From JAVVHH01 sp965199585 (GTDB taxonomy: Bacteria; Pseudomonadota; Alphaproteobacteria; Acetobacterales; Acetobacteraceae), in contig CBDASI010000002.1 in the NCBI GenBank assembly GCA_965199585.1, positions 2,790,001 through 2,854,000 of the forward strand: DNA of 64,000 nucleotides. The letters run 5' to 3'. The notes beneath the pieces are model-generated. The model made no database searches and had not been told where the DNA came from. It saw only the letters and a program-made list of their open reading frames with translations. Position 1 is the first letter of the stretch. Every line of letters begins with the position of its first letter. This document shows positions 1-8,781 of the stretch, piece by piece. Made by a program: the position numbers and the translations under genes.

Positions 1-1310
1 CGGCTAGGCACCGGCGGCGCTACCGTGGCCGGTGGTGCTACTGAGGCCGGCGGTGCTACCACGGCCGGCGGTGTTGGTGGGGCAAGTACGGGCGGTGCCG
101 GAGGTTCGGGGGCGACAGCTTTAGCCAGGGCGGGTGGCGGCTCGGCTGGCTTGGCCGGCGCTTCGGCTGGCGCTGGCGCGCGCTGGACCGTCGGGGAGAC
201 GGCTGCCGGCTTGGGGGTCGCTTGTATCGGCTTGGCTACCGGCGGCGCGGCGCTCTGAGACGCTACAGGTGGCTGCGGCAGGCCGAAGCTCGGTGCCTGC
301 TCGGGATGCTGAATCACGAACGGCGTCGACGGCTTGGGTTCCGACCATGGCATATCGCCGAGCAAGTCGGGCCAGTCGTAGAACGACAGCGCGAACGCGA
401 ACGCCGCAACACCCACGAACAGGCTGACCAGCGGCATGACTAACCGCCGCCGCGTATCGCGCGCTGCCGACCGAGCTGCCTTAGGCGGCGGATCAGCGAA
501 GAGGGCGAACATATCCGGCGGCGGGACCTCGCTGTCGTGCACCGTGTCCGAGCCGTTCGCGCCCCGGGGAGCGCTGCCGAACCCATACTCCGGCTCGAAA
601 TGCAGCTCGCGGTCATAGTCCGAGCCCGGCGCATCCCGCACGACCGGCATCATCTCGGACTCGGCCCGGAGTTGCGCCATGGTCTGCGTGACGTCGTTCT
701 CCACCGACGCCCATGGGTCGGAATCGTCCTCTGCCGCGGGGAGTGCCGCCCGGATTGCCAGGCGGCGCGCCAGTGGCTCGTACTCGTCGTCGGCCAGCCG
801 ATTCCAAAGCTCCGGCCGGCCGACCAGGAGAATCTGTGGGATCCGCCGGCCCGGCTCACGCATCGCCGCCAGCCGCGACAGACACTGCAACAGCTCGTGC
901 GACGCCTGGTGCGCATCGTCGACCGTCAGCACGACGTGACGCTCGAGGTTCTCAGCCTTACCCGCCTCGGCGTAGGCAACCTGCTCGATCTGATCGGCCA
1001 ACGACGCCGGCACCTTGTCCGGGTCGCTGATCCGGATGAACCGTACTGCCCGCTCCTTGCGGTCCGCCATCACCGCGTCCAAGACCACCGTCTTGCCACA
1101 GCCTTCGGGCCCCGTCAGCGCGGCGAACACCTGGCCTTCCTTGAGCGCCAGGCTCAACGCCTCGTAGCAAGCATTCTGCGCCATCCGCAGCGTCAGCCCG
1201 GCCGCCGGCGCGGGACGCGGCAAGGCCGGCAACTGCCGCAGCTCACCGCCCGGCCGCTTCATAGCCGGCCAGCTACGGCTGTCGAACCGTGGGTTCGAGC
1301 TGGCACTCAT
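1..1310 (-). CDS. ExeA-type AAA ATPase of the EPS locus (3' end cut by window edge)
   Basis: Reading leftwards from ATG 1310, the frame is open to base 1, so the C-terminus lies outside. The N-terminal half is an AAA/ExeA-like domain: Walker A GPEGCGKT near residue 62 and Walker B VVLTVDDAH near residue 115. One membrane segment follows near residues 290-310 (RRLVMPLVSLFVGVAAFAFA). After it comes a long periplasmic Pro/Ala-rich tail ending in APPASV/APPATV-type repeats. This layout, a cytosolic ATPase, one helix and a periplasmic tail, matches the ExeA/GspA group, including the secretion ATPases found at exosortase/PEP-CTERM polysaccharide loci. It is the last gene of the leftward EPS operon, 88 bp after the glycosyltransferase. 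Its exact role in export is inferred from family and context. Confidence 0.8.
   Translation of the reverse strand, partial: MSASSNPRFDSRSWPAMKRPGGELRQLPALPRPAPAAGLTLRMAQNACYEALSLALKEGQVFAALTGPEGCGKTVVLDAVMADRKERAVRFIRISDPDKVPASLADQIEQVAYAEAGKAENLERHVVLTVDDAHQASHELLQCLSRLAAMREPGRRIPQILLVGRPELWNRLADDEYEPLARRLAIRAALPAAEDDSDPWASVENDVTQTMAQLRAESEMMPVVRDAPGSDYDRELHFEPEYGFGSAPRGANGSDTVHDSEVPPPDMFALFADPPPKAARSAARDTRRRLVMPLVSLFVGVAAFAFALSFYDWPDLLGDMPWSEPKPSTPFVIQHPEQAPSFGLPQPPVASQSAAPPVAKPIQATPKPAAVSPTVQRAPAPAEAPAKPAEPPPALAKAVAPEPPAPPVLAPPTPPAVVAPPASVAPPATVAPPVPS
13..78. repeat. 18-bp tandem repeat inside the ATPase tail
   Basis: Three consecutive 18-bp units (13-30, 31-48, 49-66) and a partial fourth follow the pattern GGYGGYGCTACYRNGGCC. 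Read on the minus strand they encode six-residue units of the type APPA(S/T)V. The unit number could vary between strains by slippage. The array continues towards the window edge. Confidence 0.7.
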
Positions 1311-1398
1311 GGCGGGCTCGCGTTGGCCGGTCCGACCAGCGGCAGACGGAGAATGCACATCCGCAACTGTCCCTTAAACTTGCAAATAAGTGAAATAT

Positions 1399-2646
1399 TT
1401 AGCCGTCGAGTCGGCGTTCAAGGCAAGTCCTCTTCTCTTGCCAGACCTGGAACAACAACGCTCGGTATTGTTGCGCAACGGCTTCCCACCCGTAGGTCAG
1501 CGCCGAGCGCCGCGCGCCCGCCCGCAACCGTGCCAGCCCGTCCGCATCCGCCAACGCGTCTCCAAGCACGGCCGCGATCGCCGCGCCGTCGCGCTCGATG
1601 GCGAACCCGTTCTCCCCATCGACCAGGTAGTCCTCGATCCCGCCCACGCGCGTGGCGAAAATCGGCACACCGCACGCCAACGCCTCCATGCACACCAGCG
1701 AGAACGTCTCGTAAGCCGTTGGAAATACGAAAGCGTCCGCCTCGCGGTAAATCTCCGGCAGATCCCGCCTAGGCCCGGCAAAATGCACGCGAGAGCCCAC
1801 GCCCAGCTTCTGCGCCAACGCCGCATATCGCGCCACGTCGCCGGCACCGACCACCATCAGGCGGAACTCCGCGCATCCGGGATGGCATAGTGCCGCGATC
1901 ACGTGCGCCAGTCCCTTGCGGTCGAATTCATGCCCGACGAACAACAGCATCGTATCGTCTGCACCGATCCCGAACGCCGCCCGCAACCCGGCCGTCGGCC
2001 CCTCCGGCGAGAAGCGCGCAATGTCTGTACCATTCGGAATGACGCATATTCTGTCGCGTGGAACGCCATGAAAACGTTCCAACTCACCGACGACCCGGTT
2101 GGACACCGCGACATATCGTCGTGCCCGCAACCCCCGCAACATGACGCGGTCGCGCGCGCCAACCCACAGGTTCAGCGGGTTCATCGCCCATCGCCATTCC
2201 CGGTCGGCGCGTTTCTGCGCCAGGTTGGCGGCGTTGACCGCGTGCAACACCACCACGTCGGCGACCAGCGAGTCGCCATGCGATAGCACGACGGCGTCCT
2301 CGACCCATCCGGACGGGCGCTGCCCGCGCCTTAGCGCGAGCGAGGCCGCCAGCGTATAGGCCGGGATCAGCAGCGATCGCCCGAGATGCCGCCACCGGCC
2401 CCGCGTCGGGATCCGCTCCACACTGCGCGGCAGCGCAAAACGCACTCGCGTGCGCGACGCGGCGGGCACGTCCGGGCCGACGATTGCTGCCAGCACCGAG
2501 GCCGGCGTGCCATCCGCCTCCCACGCCCGCTGCAACTCAAACGCCACCGTCTCGGTGCCGCCGGCCTGGCTGAACTCCTGCACCGCCTGCACGATCCGGA
2601 ACCCGGCCGAGCCGCTAGGCGGCGTTGTGGTCGACCTGCCGCTCAT
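1399..2646 (-). CDS. GT4 family glycosyltransferase
   Basis: A cytoplasmic retaining glycosyltransferase of the GT-B fold (415 aa), expected to transfer a nucleotide-activated sugar to the growing EPS repeat unit. The N-terminal domain has the glycine-rich EFSQAGGTETVAFEL segment typical of GT4 enzymes. The C-terminal donor domain has LFVGHEFDRKG and the E-x7-E motif ETFSLVCME near residue 312. I chose ATG 2646 because it overlaps the stop of the upstream gene as ATGA and starts just before the conserved FRIVQAVQEF strand; a longer frame reaches 2721 but runs inside the neighbour. Donor and acceptor sugars cannot be read from the sequence. Confidence 0.85.
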   Translation of the reverse strand: MSGRSTTTPPSGSAGFRIVQAVQEFSQAGGTETVAFELQRAWEADGTPASVLAAIVGPDVPAASRTRVRFALPRSVERIPTRGRWRHLGRSLLIPAYTLAASLALRRGQRPSGWVEDAVVLSHGDSLVADVVVLHAVNAANLAQKRADREWRWAMNPLNLWVGARDRVMLRGLRARRYVAVSNRVVGELERFHGVPRDRICVIPNGTDIARFSPEGPTAGLRAAFGIGADDTMLLFVGHEFDRKGLAHVIAALCHPGCAEFRLMVVGAGDVARYAALAQKLGVGSRVHFAGPRRDLPEIYREADAFVFPTAYETFSLVCMEALACGVPIFATRVGGIEDYLVDGENGFAIERDGAAIAAVLGDALADADGLARLRAGARRSALTYGWEAVAQQYRALLFQVWQEKRTCLERRLDG

Positions 2647-3833
2647 GCGCGCGAAAGCCGCAACGGCCGCGTGCCGCCCTTGGTCAGTCCGGCGGTGCGC
2701 TGCGAGACGGCCAGGCGCCAACTGTCGACCAGGTCCCTGGCAACCGCCGCATAGGTGAAGCGCGCCTCGACGTTCGCCAGCCCGTCCCGCCGCCGCGCGT
2801 CGATCTCGCCGGGATCGTCGGCCAGTCGGGTGAGCAGGCCGGCGAGCGCCGCCGGGTCACGCTGCGGCACGATCCACCCGCCAGTTCCGACCACGGACGG
2901 GATCGCGCCGGTGGCAGCGCCGATCACCGGCGTGCCACATGCCTGTGCCTCGATGATGACCCGGCCGAACTGCTCCTTGACCGCGGACGTCAGCCGCGTC
3001 GGCAACACCAGCACGTGGAGCCCGCGCAGAAACGCACCGACCTGAGCCGGCTGGCACCACGGCAGGAAGCGGACGCGCGTGTCGAGCCCTTGCCGCGCCA
3101 CATGGGCCTTGAGCGCCGCCAGATACGGGCCTTCGCCCACGATCGTCAGGCGGGTCTCGACCGAGGCGATCGCCATCGCGTCGAGCACGTCGTCCAGTCC
3201 TTTCTCCTCGACCAGACGGCCCACATAGCCCAGCTCGACGGCCCCCGAAGCAGCGACCCGCTCACCTGGATGAAAGACGGCCTGATCGACGCCATAGCCG
3301 ATCGTCGCCGTCGGCCCGGCGTAGCCGCAGGCCCGCACGACGTCGGTCGCGTCGTCGGAACGGGACATCACGAGGTCGGTCCGGCGCAAAACGTGGCGCC
3401 GGACCAGTTCGAATGGCAGCGGCAGCCGCTTGAGGATGTTCTGGTCCACCTCCATGGCCAGCGCCGCCCCTAGCCGCCGCGCCGTCCGGCTGGCCTGCAG
3501 CGCGACGGCGCTCCAGGGCTCCTCCCACAAATGGATCACGTCGGGCTGCAAGCGGTCCGCCAGCGCCGCCAGGTCTGGGTAGTGATGCAGGTACCAAGTC
3601 GCCGCACCCGCCTTCGGCAGCCGGATCGGCTGGACATGCAGCGTAACGCCGAGATCGGGCCCCGGGTCAGCGTCGTACCAGCGGCCGAACTGATGCCAGC
3701 GCGACGGCACCACGAGATGCACGTCGAGCGACGGATCGCCCGCGAGCGGATGATAGCGCAACCGGCCCGCGGCGCGGCTGACCGCGGTGTGCGCGATCGA
3801 CAGGACGCGCAACGGGCCGGCGCGCTCAACCAC
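2643..3833 (-). CDS. GT4 family glycosyltransferase
   Basis: A second GT-B glycosyltransferase of the EPS operon (396 aa). The start MVERAGPLRVLSIAH has the expected first beta strand. The donor domain shows LGYVGRLVEEKGLDDVLDA followed by the E-x7-E motif EQFGRVIIE near residue 286 and the glycine-rich ACGTPVIGAATGAIP. It overlaps the deacetylase end by 8 bp and the next glycosyltransferase by 4 bp (ATGA), so the three are probably translated together. It is only distantly similar to its neighbour, so the two likely make different linkages. Sugar specificity is unknown. Confidence 0.85.
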   Translation of the reverse strand: MVERAGPLRVLSIAHTAVSRAAGRLRYHPLAGDPSLDVHLVVPSRWHQFGRWYDADPGPDLGVTLHVQPIRLPKAGAATWYLHHYPDLAALADRLQPDVIHLWEEPWSAVALQASRTARRLGAALAMEVDQNILKRLPLPFELVRRHVLRRTDLVMSRSDDATDVVRACGYAGPTATIGYGVDQAVFHPGERVAASGAVELGYVGRLVEEKGLDDVLDAMAIASVETRLTIVGEGPYLAALKAHVARQGLDTRVRFLPWCQPAQVGAFLRGLHVLVLPTRLTSAVKEQFGRVIIEAQACGTPVIGAATGAIPSVVGTGGWIVPQRDPAALAGLLTRLADDPGEIDARRRDGLANVEARFTYAAVARDLVDSWRLAVSQRTAGLTKGGTRPLRLSRA

Positions 3834-4812
3834 GGCGCAGCAACGACGTCGCCAGTGCGGAGAGGCCGCTCAGATGCGCCTGCGCGAACGCGACATGCCG
3901 ATGGTTGCCGTTGACGATGTGTCGCGGCAGCGCGTGGGGGTTAGCGCCGGGTCGGATCAGCGCCTTGCGGGTGGTGGTGCCGGTCGCAAAGCCGGCATCG
4001 CGGACGAAGGCGAAGTCGCGCGGACCGCAATCGACGCGCTGCCCATAGGGAAACGCGAAATGTCGGACGGAGATGTCCAACCGCTCCTCGAGCCGGGCCC
4101 GGCTGCCGCTGATCTCCGCCCAGGCGCTGTCGGCATCGAGCCGCGCGACGTGCGGGTGCGTCACGGTGTGCGCACCGATCTCGACGCCGGGCAGGTCGCG
4201 CACCCGCTCGAGCATCGCCCAGGTGATGCGGTGCAAGTCGTCCAGCCGGTCCGGGTCCTCGCCGTGCCGTGCACAGAAGCGGTGATACGCGTCGTCTCCC
4301 CCTGATTGCTGCCAACGCGCGCTGATGACCGCGTAGGCTTTGCGACGTCGCCGAGCGCTGTTCAGCCAGTACAGCTGCCCTTCGTCGGTGACGCTCTCGG
4401 CTGTCGACAGGATGGTTTCCAGCCCGGCATCGCGCAGCCGCAACCGACCGTCCGGAATGTCGGTGGTGACGAACAGCGTAATCGGCACGCCGAGGCGCCG
4501 GAACAGCGGCACCACCTGCTCGGCAGTGTCGCGATAGCAATCGTCGACCGAGAAGTTGACGAACCGGCGATGACCGCGCTCGCGGGTGCGGCGGAGCGCC
4601 TCGTCCATCGAGACGATGTCCCAACCTCGAGCTTGTATGAAGCGCACCAGGCGCTCGAGATAGGCCAGATCGAGGTAGAACCCCCGATTGGGCAACCCCG
4701 CCCACTCCGCCGATGCCACCGCGCGATGGAAGATTAGGCAGCATCCCCGGTCGACATGACGGTCGCGGCTCGTCGTCTGATGCTCGCTGCGCTCCAGATT
4801 GTGAGACGACAT
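3826..4812 (-). CDS. Polysaccharide deacetylase (NodB-like, CE4)
   Basis: A metal-dependent deacetylase of the NodB fold (328 aa). The three family motifs are present: FSVDD near residue 88 (catalytic base and metal Asp), HTVTHPH near residue 214 (metal His pair), and RHFAFPYG near residue 254. No clear signal peptide is seen, so it may act on a cytoplasmic or lipid-linked sugar. The start overlaps the flippase stop by one base (TAATG). Deacetylases of this size sit beside the flippase and glycosyltransferases in many PEP-CTERM/exosortase-type EPS loci. The expected substrate is an N- or O-acetylated sugar of the EPS repeat unit (inference). Confidence 0.87.
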   Translation of the reverse strand: MSSHNLERSEHQTTSRDRHVDRGCCLIFHRAVASAEWAGLPNRGFYLDLAYLERLVRFIQARGWDIVSMDEALRRTRERGHRRFVNFSVDDCYRDTAEQVVPLFRRLGVPITLFVTTDIPDGRLRLRDAGLETILSTAESVTDEGQLYWLNSARRRRKAYAVISARWQQSGGDDAYHRFCARHGEDPDRLDDLHRITWAMLERVRDLPGVEIGAHTVTHPHVARLDADSAWAEISGSRARLEERLDISVRHFAFPYGQRVDCGPRDFAFVRDAGFATGTTTRKALIRPGANPHALPRHIVNGNHRHVAFAQAHLSGLSALATSLLRRG

Positions 4813-6329
4813 TAACGGGCTTTCCAGATGGTGGTGGCGGCCATCGCGCGCACCCGCGGGACCATGATCAACATCGATAGTGCCGCCGCCAACGCGGTGG
4901 CGGCGCCTCCGAGAAACAGGCGCGGCAACGTGCCGTGGATCTCGCTCATCACCAGGCCGGACAGCACCACCAGCAGCATGAGGCCCGGCACCGCGTCGCG
5001 CAGCACCCGCATCAACGCCCCGGTGCAGCCGAGCGCCACCGTGACGCCGGTCAGCACCACCACGCCACGGACCGCCTCGCCGAAGCCGAGCGCGAAGCCA
5101 CCCAACGTATGGACCAGCAGCGCACTGGTCAGCGCATTGGCGATGTAGCCGGTCGCGACGATCGCAGTAGCGCGCCGGTTCCGCCCGACATTATTGAGCA
5201 TGCGAACGAGGATGTAGCCCAGCGTCGTCGCCCACAGCCCGGCCGCGATCCCGCGTAACGCGTTGCTGGTCAGCGCGATGGCCTCTGGCCCGAACGCGCC
5301 ACGATGGAACACCAGCTCGACGATCTCCGGCGCGAAGCACACCAGGAACACCGACCCCGGCAGCGAGATCGCCAGCACCGGCCGGGCCAGCGCCTCCATC
5401 TGCGCCGGCGCATTCTGCCCGGGGCCGGCGGAGAGCACCGCCAGGCCCAGCGGCTGCCCGATCAGCAGGGTCGCGCTATCGCTCAGCGTCCGCGCATAGT
5501 CGAGCGAGGCGAGCGTGCCGACCGCAAGCGCCGAGGCGAGCAGCCGCTCGATCCAGATCTCGCCCTGCTCGGCGAGCGGCTGCAGCAGCAACGGGCGCAG
5601 CCGCCGCATGTAGAGCATGAACGTGGCCGCGATCTCGCCCGGACCGATGCCGCGGAAGTCGACGGCGCCTTCCCGCGCCGCCGCACCGACGGCCCAGACC
5701 GCGACCGCGTTGAACGCCAGTGTGAAGCTCCACGCCAACGCGATGGTCTGCCCGGTGGCGAGCAGCATCAGGACGCCTCCGATGACGGCGACGTTGACCA
5801 GAGTCGCCCTGATCGAGGTGATCCGCGAACGGCCACGGGCGATCTCGCTGGCCGACAAGCAGCAGAGTAAGACCGACGCCGGCATCGCCAGCGCCATGAC
5901 GCGGGTGAACGCGAGCGTCAGGTCGCGCGCAGCGGTGCCGAAGCCGCCGAGCAGCACGTCGATCCAGAGCGGCGCGGTGAGCTCGACGATCCCGAACATC
6001 AACGTCGCCAGCAGGGTCAGCGCCATCGTCAGGGCGCCGAAGCGTCGCGCAGCATCGCCGGTGCGGCTCCATTCGCGATACACCGGGATCAGGATGGCTG
6101 GTACCGTCTCGCCCTGCAGGATCGCCAACGGCAGCAACACCGCCGTCAGTCCGCCGCGGAAGCTGTCGGCGACCAACGATGCGCCGATAGCCCGCGCGAT
6201 CAGAATTTCCCGTACAAGGCCGAGAACCTTGCTCAGCAGCGCGCCGCCCATCAGCAGGCCGGCCAAACGCTTAGCGTTCGGCGCCGCCGCCGCGGTCGGT
6301 TGGCTCGGGAGGATCACATCAGTCGTCAT
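4812..6329 (-). CDS. MurJ/MviN-like polysaccharide flippase
   Basis: A polytopic inner-membrane protein (505 aa) of the MOP flippase superfamily, with a dozen or more hydrophobic segments. Near the N-terminus it has LSKVLGLVREILIARAIG, and further on VFHRGAFG, both characteristic of MurJ-type proteins. Within an EPS operon it most likely plays the Wzx role, flipping the undecaprenyl-linked repeat unit, rather than serving as the cell's lipid II flippase. It is the first gene of the leftward operon and reads away from the AT-rich region at 6330-6619. No strong Shine-Dalgarno precedes ATG 6329. Confidence 0.85.
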   Translation of the reverse strand: MTTDVILPSQPTAAAAPNAKRLAGLLMGGALLSKVLGLVREILIARAIGASLVADSFRGGLTAVLLPLAILQGETVPAILIPVYREWSRTGDAARRFGALTMALTLLATLMFGIVELTAPLWIDVLLGGFGTAARDLTLAFTRVMALAMPASVLLCCLSASEIARGRSRITSIRATLVNVAVIGGVLMLLATGQTIALAWSFTLAFNAVAVWAVGAAAREGAVDFRGIGPGEIAATFMLYMRRLRPLLLQPLAEQGEIWIERLLASALAVGTLASLDYARTLSDSATLLIGQPLGLAVLSAGPGQNAPAQMEALARPVLAISLPGSVFLVCFAPEIVELVFHRGAFGPEAIALTSNALRGIAAGLWATTLGYILVRMLNNVGRNRRATAIVATGYIANALTSALLVHTLGGFALGFGEAVRGVVVLTGVTVALGCTGALMRVLRDAVPGLMLLVVLSGLVMSEIHGTLPRLFLGGAATALAAALSMLIMVPRVRAMAATTIWKAR

Positions 6330-6619
6330 GTCTCGGGATCGGTCACGCAGAACGAGGAACTCGAAAACTGGTTATTCGTCGGCCGCATTGTTGCGCTACC
6401 GAACGAGGCCGATCACGGCTCGCGCGATCCGGGCAGACGTTCGTCTAAATTCTTGGATATTGATTATACCTGCGATAAGGCCGAATTTCAAGGCGCAACA
6501 GACCTTCAATACACAACTTAAACTAGCAAATCCGGATAACAAAGCAATCAAAGACATGCATCGAAGTTTGATCATGCCTGGAAAAGGTGTTATTAAGGAG
6601 CGGCAATAGAAGGACCGTC
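6330..6619. promoter_or_regulatory. AT-rich divergent control region of the EPS operons
   Basis: This 290-bp stretch between the two divergent EPS operons holds no convincing gene. It is clearly AT-richer than its surroundings, above all at 6440-6600. It contains an inverted repeat AGACG-TT-CGTCT at 6435-6446 that could bind a regulator. I could not settle on -35/-10 boxes. That it holds promoters for both operons is inferred from position and composition. Confidence 0.5.
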
Positions 6620-8779
6620 ATGGACGCGACAGCCGACAGCCTTGCTGACGCGTCAGGCAGCGAGGGCACGCGACCCGGCCTGCTCGGGCAGTTGTGGCAC
6701 AAGCGCCTGATCGTGGCGCTGACCTTCGGCATCACCCTCTGCCTCGTTCTCGCACTTCTCTATGTCTTACCCGTCAGTTATCTCGCGACCGGATCAATCA
6801 TCGTGGCGGATCGCGAGCCGATTGTCGGCTCGAGTTCGCCAGCCTGGGCACAAAAGGTGGGCGATCCCGCCGACATGGAGAGCACCATCTTGCTCATCCG
6901 GTCGCCGCGGCTGCTTCGTATGCTGATTGCTGCCCCGGCTCTAAGCGGTGCCGTCGAGGCGGAATGCGCCGGCACCGCGCGACAGGTCATGAACCGTCTT
7001 CGCCCGATCGACTGCTCGCGTCTGGTCGGCGACGCTGACGCGCAATTGCAATGGGTGCAGGACCGATTCTCAGTCGGGGCAGTCGGCCGCAGTCGGGTCA
7101 TCGCCGTAAGCTATAAGTCGCCGGCGCCCGAGATATCGCGCGCGATGGTCAACGGCCTGCTGCAAACCTTCTTGGATGACGAGCACGCGAAACTTCGTCA
7201 CTCGCGCGACGAGGCGGTCGACTGGGTGCGTCAGCGCTTGGCTCAACTCGACACCGAGTTGCAACGCGACGCCGCGAGCATCGAAGCGTACCGCAACCTG
7301 CATGGGCTCGTGCGCGGGATCGGCGGGCCGCTCAGCTCCGAGCGCCTGACGCAGGCGGCGCAGCAACTCAGCGAGGCCAAGGCTGCGCAGGCCGAGGCGG
7401 AGCTTCGCTTGCAGGAATCCCGTGGCGGTGGCGCTTCGCGCCAGGCTCTGGAGTCGCGGGCGATCGCAGACCTGAAGCAGCAACTCGCCCAAGCCAGCGC
7501 CTTAGCCTCGAGTTCGGCACAACGGTTCGGTGCGCAGAACCCGATGATGCTGGCGTATCGCAAGCAGGAGACCGATATCGCTGCCCGGTTGGCGGCTGAG
7601 ACCGGTCGCGTGGGGGAGGCGGCGCTCCGCAATCTCGACGCGGCCAAGGCGCGGGTCGAGGAAGCGCAGCGTGAGTTGAGTAACCGCACGGTCGGAGCGA
7701 GCCAGGCGGCCGAGGCGGAGACGCAGATTGCCAGCATGGTCCGCGACCTGGAAATCAAGCGCGGTTCGTATATCGACTTGTCGCAACGCCTGAGTCAGCT
7801 CGAGACGGAGCGACGGATCCTCGAGCCGAGCACGCAGCTCGTCAACATGGCCGAACTGCCACCCCGGCCAGCCTTCCCGCAGCGCACCCCATTTCTGATC
7901 GGCGGCCTGACCCTGGCGACCGTCTTGTCGACGGCGGCCGGGCTATTGACCTACAAGCCGGCGCGATCCGGGCAGATCGCGCTCGGGCGCACCTACACGC
8001 GTATCCCGATCCTGGCACAAATCCCGGAGCTGCGCTTGCGCCGTGCAGGCAAGCGCGAGATCTCCCGCCGTGAGCACAATTTCCCGCTCGCGGCCGCCAT
8101 CTCGTTTCTGGATACGCATCCGCCGCTGCTTGAAGCCATGCGCATCCTGCATGCGCGCCTCACATTGGCTGGGTTCGGCGGTAAGTTCCGCACTTTGTTG
8201 ATCGCGTCCGAAGTCGCCGGCGAGGGTAAGTCATTCGTCACCCTTGCGCTCGCGCGAATGGCACGGGCGTCCGGGCGCCGGGTGCTGGTCATCGAGACCT
8301 GCCTTCGGCAACCTTTCTTCGAGGAGGCACTGCACGGCCCGCCGAGTGCCGGGCTCGCCGGCTATCTCCGTGGCGGCCCGGCGGAGACGGTGCAACTCGG
8401 CGCCGTGCCGGGGGTAGACTTCCTGCTTGCCGGAGACATGATGCCCGATAGCACCGAGTTGCTGTCGGGACCGCGCTTCATTTCACTGCTGGACTGGGCG
8501 GCGAGCTACGACCTGGTCATCATCGACAGTGCCCCGGTGTCCGAGTTGATGGACGCGGCCCTGCTGGCGCCGCGGGTCGATGGCGTGGTGTTCTGCCTGC
8601 GCGCCAATCGCCCGCCGGCGGCAAACGCGCTCAACAGCTTGCCCGAGATGCAGCGCGCCAATGGCAACGTTGTCGGCCTGACGTTGACCTTCGTGCCGGA
8701 TCAACGGATCGCGCTGCCTGGCACGAGCCAGCCACGCAAGATCGCCGCTCAACGCCAGCTGCAGGCCGGGCACGCCTGA
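6620..8779 (+). CDS. Wzc/GumC-type polysaccharide copolymerase with degenerate BY-kinase domain
   Basis: A chain-length/export protein of 719 aa. It has a cytosolic N-terminus, a first membrane helix near residues 33-55, a long periplasmic region with coiled coil rich in Ala, Gln and Glu (about 180-400), a Pro-rich segment (PPRPAFPQRTP), a second helix near 430, and a C-terminal nucleotide-binding domain. Walker A is intact (VAGEGKS, near 534). Walker A' reads VLVIETCLRQP (near 555), where bacterial tyrosine kinases carry an Asp-x-Asp pair. Walker B is IIDSAP. No tyrosine cluster ends the protein. I chose ATG 6620, with AGAAGGA five bases upstream, over GTG 6587. It probably pairs with the Wza-type lipoprotein at 12279. 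Confidence 0.87.
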   Translation: MDATADSLADASGSEGTRPGLLGQLWHKRLIVALTFGITLCLVLALLYVLPVSYLATGSIIVADREPIVGSSSPAWAQKVGDPADMESTILLIRSPRLLRMLIAAPALSGAVEAECAGTARQVMNRLRPIDCSRLVGDADAQLQWVQDRFSVGAVGRSRVIAVSYKSPAPEISRAMVNGLLQTFLDDEHAKLRHSRDEAVDWVRQRLAQLDTELQRDAASIEAYRNLHGLVRGIGGPLSSERLTQAAQQLSEAKAAQAEAELRLQESRGGGASRQALESRAIADLKQQLAQASALASSSAQRFGAQNPMMLAYRKQETDIAARLAAETGRVGEAALRNLDAAKARVEEAQRELSNRTVGASQAAEAETQIASMVRDLEIKRGSYIDLSQRLSQLETERRILEPSTQLVNMAELPPRPAFPQRTPFLIGGLTLATVLSTAAGLLTYKPARSGQIALGRTYTRIPILAQIPELRLRRAGKREISRREHNFPLAAAISFLDTHPPLLEAMRILHARLTLAGFGGKFRTLLIASEVAGEGKSFVTLALARMARASGRRVLVIETCLRQPFFEEALHGPPSAGLAGYLRGGPAETVQLGAVPGVDFLLAGDMMPDSTELLSGPRFISLLDWAASYDLVIIDSAPVSELMDAALLAPRVDGVVFCLRANRPPAANALNSLPEMQRANGNVVGLTLTFVPDQRIALPGTSQPRKIAAQRQLQAGHA

Positions 8780-8781
8780 TC

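Noticed and set aside
13..78. Short direct repeats at the left edge as a possible CRISPR or mobile-element end
   Set aside because: They are in-frame 18-bp coding repeats of the ATPase tail without spacers.
537..1772. Plus-strand open frame of 411 codons over the ATPase and glycosyltransferase
   Set aside because: It crosses two well-supported minus-strand genes and has Arg/Pro/His-rich shadow composition.
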